Shown here one piece after another: positions 59,276-64,000 of a stretch of DNA of 64,000 nucleotides. The notes below the pieces were generated by a model. That model worked only from the letters and a program-made list of their open reading frames with translations, had not been told where the DNA came from and made no database searches. This DNA comes from Engraulis encrasicolus. Taxonomy: Eukaryota > Chordata > Actinopteri > Clupeiformes > Engraulidae. A program made the translations under genes and the position numbers. Location: NCBI RefSeq assembly GCF_034702125.1, contig NC_085861.1, positions 51,765,295-51,829,294 on the forward strand, written 5' to 3'. The number at the start of each line of letters is the position of its first letter. The first letter of the stretch is position 1.

Positions 59276-59825
59276 TTAAGGTTAAAATCACACATCCTCC
59301 TCATGTAATTGTCAGAATTGAATTCCTCTCCAAAAATTGGTCAGAATTGATGTATGGCATGTGTATGAACAGTTTAAAAGTAAAAAAGACAGATATTTGT
59401 CATAGGCAATGGCGGCCATATTTGGCGGCCATATTGTGAAAAATCTGGCACTATGGTGGACGAGCACCTCCGTGATTTTTAATGTCTATTAACCCACTAA
59501 CTCAATTCCAGTGAGAAACGCCCCCAACTCAAAATTGCGAACGGGTCTACATGGCTGGTCCAGGACTAGCCGGACAACATCCGCGGCAACACTGTTGCAT
59601 TACCAACCACAGTCCCTCTCGACAGATATACCTGAATATCACATAATGTGGCATAAACTTGTACACCTGCCACAGCTATGACTCCGGTGTCCTGCTGAAC
59701 CGCCGAGGACAATGCGAGACGAATGTATCTGCGTCTGCCCCCCCAGGCAATCTGACTGCCTGGTCTCATTCATGTCCACTGACCGCCAGTGAATGTCACT
59801 TCCGAGGACCGCCTTCTTCACATTT
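59276..59825. other. no gene seen
   Basis: Flank between the piggyBac-like MITE and a TTTTCTC-type tandem repeat. No recognisable coding sequence. Confidence 0.4.
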
Positions 59826-59958
59826 CTGATTTTTTTCTCGAAATTTTCGACTTTGTATGTCAAAACTTTTGACTTTCCATCTCAAAACTTTCGCATTTAT
59901 TTCTCAAAAGTTTCAACTTTTACATCTTCGACTTTTTTCTCAAAACTTTTGACTTGCC
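59826..59958 (+). repeat. low-complexity tandem repeat
   Basis: Units of about 20 bp resembling TTTCTCAAAACTTTTGACTT, translating to a Phe/Ser-rich frame. They immediately precede the transposase relic and are not part of its conserved sequence. Confidence 0.8.
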
Positions 59959-59959
59959 A

Positions 59960-60687
59960 GTACATTCCAATTAAGGCATTATTACAACTGATTTTGTCCA
60001 AAGATGATATCTTTGAAAATGTAAGGCATGGTAGAGATTGTGAAGAAGGCTTCTTAAATTACTTTACAGACGGCAAGATTTTCCAAACTTCCCCATTCAA
60101 TGGCGACCAAAATCTAATTAGGCTGCATTTTTATACAGACGAGATGATCCTGAACCCTCTTGGAAGTAACAAAGCCATCCACAAAATTTGTGCTTTCTAC
60201 TTTTTTATTGGAAACATCGAACGAAAATACAGGACACAGCTGAGACACATTCATCTGTCTATACTTGTGAGGCAAGAGCTACTGAGAGAGTACACGTATG
60301 GGGATATACTGGATCCCTTAGTCAGAGACCTTCAACGTCTCTATGGAGATGGCTTCACAGTTAACAACAATGGTGAACATCATTTCCGGGCAGTGCTGGC
60401 GACAGTATCAGCTGACAATCTGTCAGCCCATAAACTGGCAGGGTTTTCATGTAGCTTTAGCCATGGCCGTGTGTGCCGTTACTGTATGATTGACCATTCT
60501 GACATTGAAAACAAGCTCTCAGAAGATGAAGTCACCATCAGATCTCATGATACACACCTACTACTTGCAAGCTCTTAGGGAAAATCCTGACATATCCAAA
60601 CAAACACATGGTGTTGTTAGTGACTGCCCCTTCAGTGCTCTTGAGTACTTTGATATGTCTTCATGTTTTCCCCCTGATGTGATGCAC
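59960..60687 (+). pseudogene. CACTA/TNP2-like transposase relic, N-terminal part
   Basis: The frame begins YIPIKALLQLILSKDDIFEN and continues through FYTDEMILNPLGSNKAIHKI, VSADNLSAHKLAGFSCSFSH and GRVCRYCMIDHSDIEN. A frameshift near 60578 leads to SALEYFDMSSCFPPDVMHG, where MITE C interrupts. The PPD-hMHD-LEG type motif completed on the far side is typical of animal proteins related to CACTA/En-Spm transposases. That assignment is from memory. No start codon is evident, because the low-complexity repeat replaces the upstream part. Confidence 0.75.
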
Positions 60688-61148
60688 GGGAGCGTACCGG
60701 GAGCGTACCAATGTTCCCACGCCCCATTGGTCCCACAGCCCATTGGTCCCACGGCCCACTGGTCCCACAGCCCATTGGTCCCACAACCCATTGGTCCCAC
60801 AGCCCATTGGTCCCACGTCACTAAGACTTTTTTTCCATTTTTTAGGCCCATTGGTCCCACAGCCCATTGGTCCCACATTGCTTTTTTATTAGAATTTTTA
60901 GGCCCATTGGTCCCACAGCCCATTGAAGTGTTTGTGATGTGGGACCAATGGACTGTGGGACCATTGGGCTGTGGGACCAACGGACCTAAAAATACATTTA
61001 AAAATCTTAGTGATGTGGGACCAATGGGCTGTGGGACCAATGGGCTGTGGGACCATTGGGCCTAATTTTGAAAAAACGCAAAAGTCTTAGCAATGTGGGA
61101 CCAATGGGCTGTGGGACCAATGGGCCGTGGGAACATTGGGCTGACCCC
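60688..61148 (+). mobile_element. CCAAT-array foldback MITE, copy C
   Basis: It is inserted in the transposase relic, with GTGATGCAC on both sides (60679-60687 and 61149-61157). The left terminus GGGAGCGTACC is duplicated. The central telomere-like segment is missing, consistent with deletion between short CCCAC repeats. Confidence 0.93.
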
Positions 61149-61876
61149 GTGATGCACGACTTTCTAGAAGGTGCTATCCCACTAGTGCTGTCCAAACTTT
61201 TTGTCAGCCTACATGAAGACAAAATTATTTCTCTGGACAACATCTGCGATGAAATTGAAGCATTTGAATTTGGAAAAAATGACTGGGGAAATAAACCACA
61301 AAAAATAAACAAACACTCAATCAGACAGGGATGCCTACCAGGTTCTGCAAGTAAGAGATGGTGCCTTTTTCGCCTGCTACCTTTTATCATTGGCCATCAC
61401 ATTCCGGAGGGAAGTATTCAGTGGGAGCTCTACCTTTTATGTAGAGAGATTGGAGACATAATCCTTGCTCCATCCATCAAGAAGAGCATTCTTCATTACC
61501 TGTCCATTGTCATCGGACACTTCCTCTCCCTATTCCATTCACTTTTTCCAGGAAAATTAACCCCAAAACTTCACTATCTAATTCACTACCCACGGCTCAT
61601 CGAACAATTTGGACCCCTGAGACTATTCTGGTGTAGGCGATTTGAGGGAAAACATCAATACTGGCCCGAAACACCTTCAATTTCAAGAACATGTGTTTTA
61701 CACTGGCAAAACGTCACCAGCTACGGCAGTGCTGGGAGTTGATGTCTGTCGACGTCCTCAGACAGGATGAATACACTGAGAAGCAATGTTGTTGTCCAGT
61801 GAGGTCTCTTTCACAGCAGATCAGTTTAGGCCTTGCACAGAGATTTGGTGAAAGTCTTGAAAATTATATTTGGGAA
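61149..61876 (+). pseudogene. CACTA/TNP2-like transposase relic, middle part
   Basis: It resumes as VMHDFLEGAIPLVLSKLF and continues to KLTPKLHYLIHYPRLIEQFG, FWCRRFEGKHQYW and, after a frameshift near 61670, FKNMCFTLAKRHQLRQCWEL. It ends near QISLGLAQRFGES, where L2 sequence begins. These PK-hH-HYP and R-E-KH motifs are shared by the same transposase-related family. Confidence 0.78.
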
Positions 61877-62812
61877 AAGAGAGGAGAGACAAAAGATTGC
61901 TACTATCCTTGAAACGAAGGGACTGAAAGCAAGGGAAACAGTTAAAAATCTTGGGGTCCTCATTGACAGTGACCTAAACTTCAACAGTCACATGAAAGCT
62001 ATTACTAAGTCTGCATTTTATCACATAAAAAACGTCTCTAAATTTAGGGGCCTTATGTCTAAACATGACCTGGAGAAGCTAATACATGCCTTAATTTCTA
62101 GTAAGGTTGATTACTGTAACAGTCTTTTTTATTGGCCTCCCCAAAAAGACCATTAAACAGCTTCAACTTGTACAAAATGCAGCAGCAAGGGTTCTAACAA
62201 AAACAAGGAAGTTCGACCACATTACTCTAATTTTAAGATCGCTGCATTGGCTCCCAGTAAGCTACATAATTGATTTTAAGGCAATGCTACTTGTGTTTAA
62301 ATCATTAAATGGAATGGGACCCACATATATACTGGATATGTTTCAGCTGTATGCACCAACCAGGTCACTAAGGTCTACACAGAGAAGAAGTTGCTGGTGA
62401 TTCCAAAAGTCAAAACAAAGTGTGGAGAGGCAGCCTTTAGCTTCTATGCTTCAAAGCTTTGGAACCAGCTTCCAGATAACGTAAAAAAAATGCACCAACT
62501 ATTGATACCTTTAAATCTAGACTCAAGACAAAGCTGTTTTCAGATGCTTTTAACTAGCTTGCATTTTATATCATTTTTTATCTCTATGTTTATTTCTTAC
62601 CATATGTTTTTATCTGAATGTTTTAAACACATTTCTTAAAAATGTATTGTTCTTTTTATGTTTTTCTATTTACCATATGTTTTTAATGTTGGTGTTGTAA
62701 ATGTTCTTTGACTTGTTTTTTTTTTTTTTGTGAAGCACATTGAGTTGCACCTGTGTATGAAATGCGCTATAAAAATAAATTTGACTTGACTTGACTTGAC
62801 TTGAAAAGGATG
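61877..62812 (+). mobile_element. L2-like LINE 3' fragment inserted in the transposase relic
   Basis: Frames read VKNLGVLIDSDLNFNSHMKA, ITKSAFYHIKNVSKFRGL, SSKVDYCNSLF, LQLVQNAAARVLTKTRKFDH, LRSLHWLPVSY and FYASKLWNQLP, with several frameshifts. The 3' end TGAAATGCGCTATAAAAATA is followed by (TTGAC)n at 62781-62803. It is 5'-truncated. Confidence 0.92.
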
Positions 62813-63000
62813 AGAGTGTTTTGGTGGTCAACAAGCTGTGCATTGACAATGTGACGTATATTGTCAACAATGTTTTTGTGCTGAATGTAGTTGAAGAGGA
62901 TATCCCAGTTTTTTTGAGAATCAGGAAGATCCTACGCTTCAGAGGCACCTGGCTTTTGTTTTTTATAATGCAGCATATGGACAACTTGAATTACATTAGG
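62813..63000 (+). pseudogene. CACTA/TNP2-like relic, C-terminal part
   Basis: After the LINE tail the frame reads DESVLVVNKLCIDNVTYIVN and EEDIPVFLRIRKILRFRGTW. This fits the C-terminal region of the same protein family and shows that the LINE split it. It ends where a second LINE fragment begins. Confidence 0.6.
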
Positions 63001-63297
63001 CTTCTGTATTCGGTACTGCCCCTCTCTCACTTCCCATTCTACCTCCATTCTTGTACACCGTCTTTTCACCTCCCGCATTGATTACTGTAATTATCTCCTC
63101 TTTGGTCTCCCTCAAAAATCTCTACACAAGCTCCAAGTGGTCCAGAACTCAGCTGCCCACATGATTACTAAAACCCCTTCCTGTCACCATATTACCCCTG
63201 CACTGCAACATCTCCACTGGCTCCCTATCAAATATAGAATTAATTTTAAAATACTTCTCCACACCTTCAAGGCTATCCACAATCTTGCCCCCCCTTA
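63001..63297 (+). mobile_element. second L2-like LINE fragment
   Basis: [54 protein letters not shown] and [10 protein letters not shown] are reverse transcriptase C-terminal sequence. It is interrupted within the APPY-L codon run by MITE E3; the frame continues as YLS directly after the MITE. Confidence 0.88.
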
Positions 63298-63904
63298 AGC
63301 TGGGCTTACACTGCGCGACTTTTGCCACGATTTGGCACTCGCGCGACTTCTTCGGAGTCAGGCCGATTTCTTGCTCAATCGCAGGTCGATCGTGACTCTT
63401 GCATCGTGCAGTGTACATTGGGTAACGACAAGCGATTTCGCCTCAGGAGCGTGCACTCGCAGGGTCTCAAGAAAATCAAAACTGTTTGAAATCCTGGTCG
63501 TGGCTCGTGCGTCAATCGCACCGTTAAAGCCGTGCTACGACCCGATTTGACACTTCACATGCACAAGTTAATAGGGCCGCGCGATTCGCTGATGAGCGCG
63601 ACCTCATCTCCACCTCAGGTGCGCATGTTCCCTCCTCTGCAGACTGGGGAAACATGCCTGTCGCGTCGCAGATTGGAAGCATTTGGCTCGCATCCAACTG
63701 TCGGCTCGTATAGTGTGAGGGCGTGAGTCGTGAGATGTGAACTTTTAAATATTGAAATTCCATCGTGCAGTGTGTGCAGCTCGTATAGTGTGAGGACGTG
63801 AGTCGTGAGATGTGAACTTTTAAATATTGAAATTCCATCGTGCGGTGTGTGCAGGAGCTTATACCACAAGTGAAAATATCGCACAGTGTAGGCTATGCCC
63901 GGCT
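63298..63904 (+). mobile_element. Harbinger-like MITE E3
   Basis: Same family as E1 and E2, with TTA duplications at 63295-63297 and 63905-63907. It contains an internal tandem duplication of about 65 bp (around 63720-63845) and is therefore 607 bp instead of about 540. Confidence 0.92.
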
Positions 63905-64000
63905 TTATCTATCTGTCGGAGCCATATCTGTGATGTTTGTAGATCTGCATTTAAAGTAGCTAGAAAACCTGTCAGAAAAACCTGTTGGGGAAAAGAGATT
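63905..64000. other. right edge of window
   Basis: The first few codons continue the interrupted LINE frame; after that the similarity is lost or frameshifted. Confidence 0.4.

Noticed and set aside
60490..61065. Open frames with Gly-Leu-Trp-Asp or Pro-Ile-Gly-Pro-Thr repeats
   Set aside because: They are read-through of the 16-bp units of the foldback MITE; the period and both-strand openness explain them.

Overview
The window looks like teleost fish nuclear DNA. It is dominated by very long dinucleotide microsatellites, tRNA-derived SINEs, L2-type LINE 3' ends and many short non-autonomous DNA transposons with clear target-site duplications (TSDs). Spliced vertebrate coding exons are embedded in it, and no prokaryotic gene organisation is present. 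The species cannot be fixed from sequence alone.

Positions 1 to at least 8.3 kb, probably to 24.7 kb and perhaps to 37.1 kb, are the 5' part of trak1 (trafficking kinesin protein 1, an adaptor that links mitochondria to kinesin through Miro), on the minus strand. Two exons are convincing. An internal exon at 8118-8315 encodes the conserved stretch starting VCNSTDLPEVE. An alternative first exon at 3045-3108 encodes a 21-residue N-terminus starting MQRFVESDYYELDWYY. Both end one base into a codon, so both can join the same downstream exon, which lies to the left of the window. A third, weaker exon is at 24629-24727, and a candidate non-coding first exon is near 37.1 kb. The rest of 1-37 kb is intron or 5' flank: microsatellites, SINEs, hAT-like and piggyBac-like miniature elements and several palindromes. 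The minisatellite at 7465-8111 runs directly into the 8.1 kb exon and appears to be built from diverged copies of that exon's 5' splice-site junction.

From 37 to 50 kb I see no host gene. The stretch holds a SINE, an L2 3' end, an unclassified 1.2 kb inverted-terminal-repeat element with its own tandem repeats and a nested miniature element, and several smaller inverted-repeat elements.

From 50 to 64 kb is a transposon graveyard. It contains a BEL/Pao integrase relic fused to a relic of a less familiar DDE-like gene, a CACTA/TNP2-like transposase relic broken by at least three later insertions, and two L2-like fragments. Several miniature-element families are nested inside one another with exact TSDs. 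The most striking family is a foldback element present three times (52.5, 56.6 and 60.7 kb). It is made largely of inverted 16-bp CCAAT-box units, and two of the three copies also carry telomere-like CCCTAA repeats. No intact transposase, RNA gene or CRISPR array was found.
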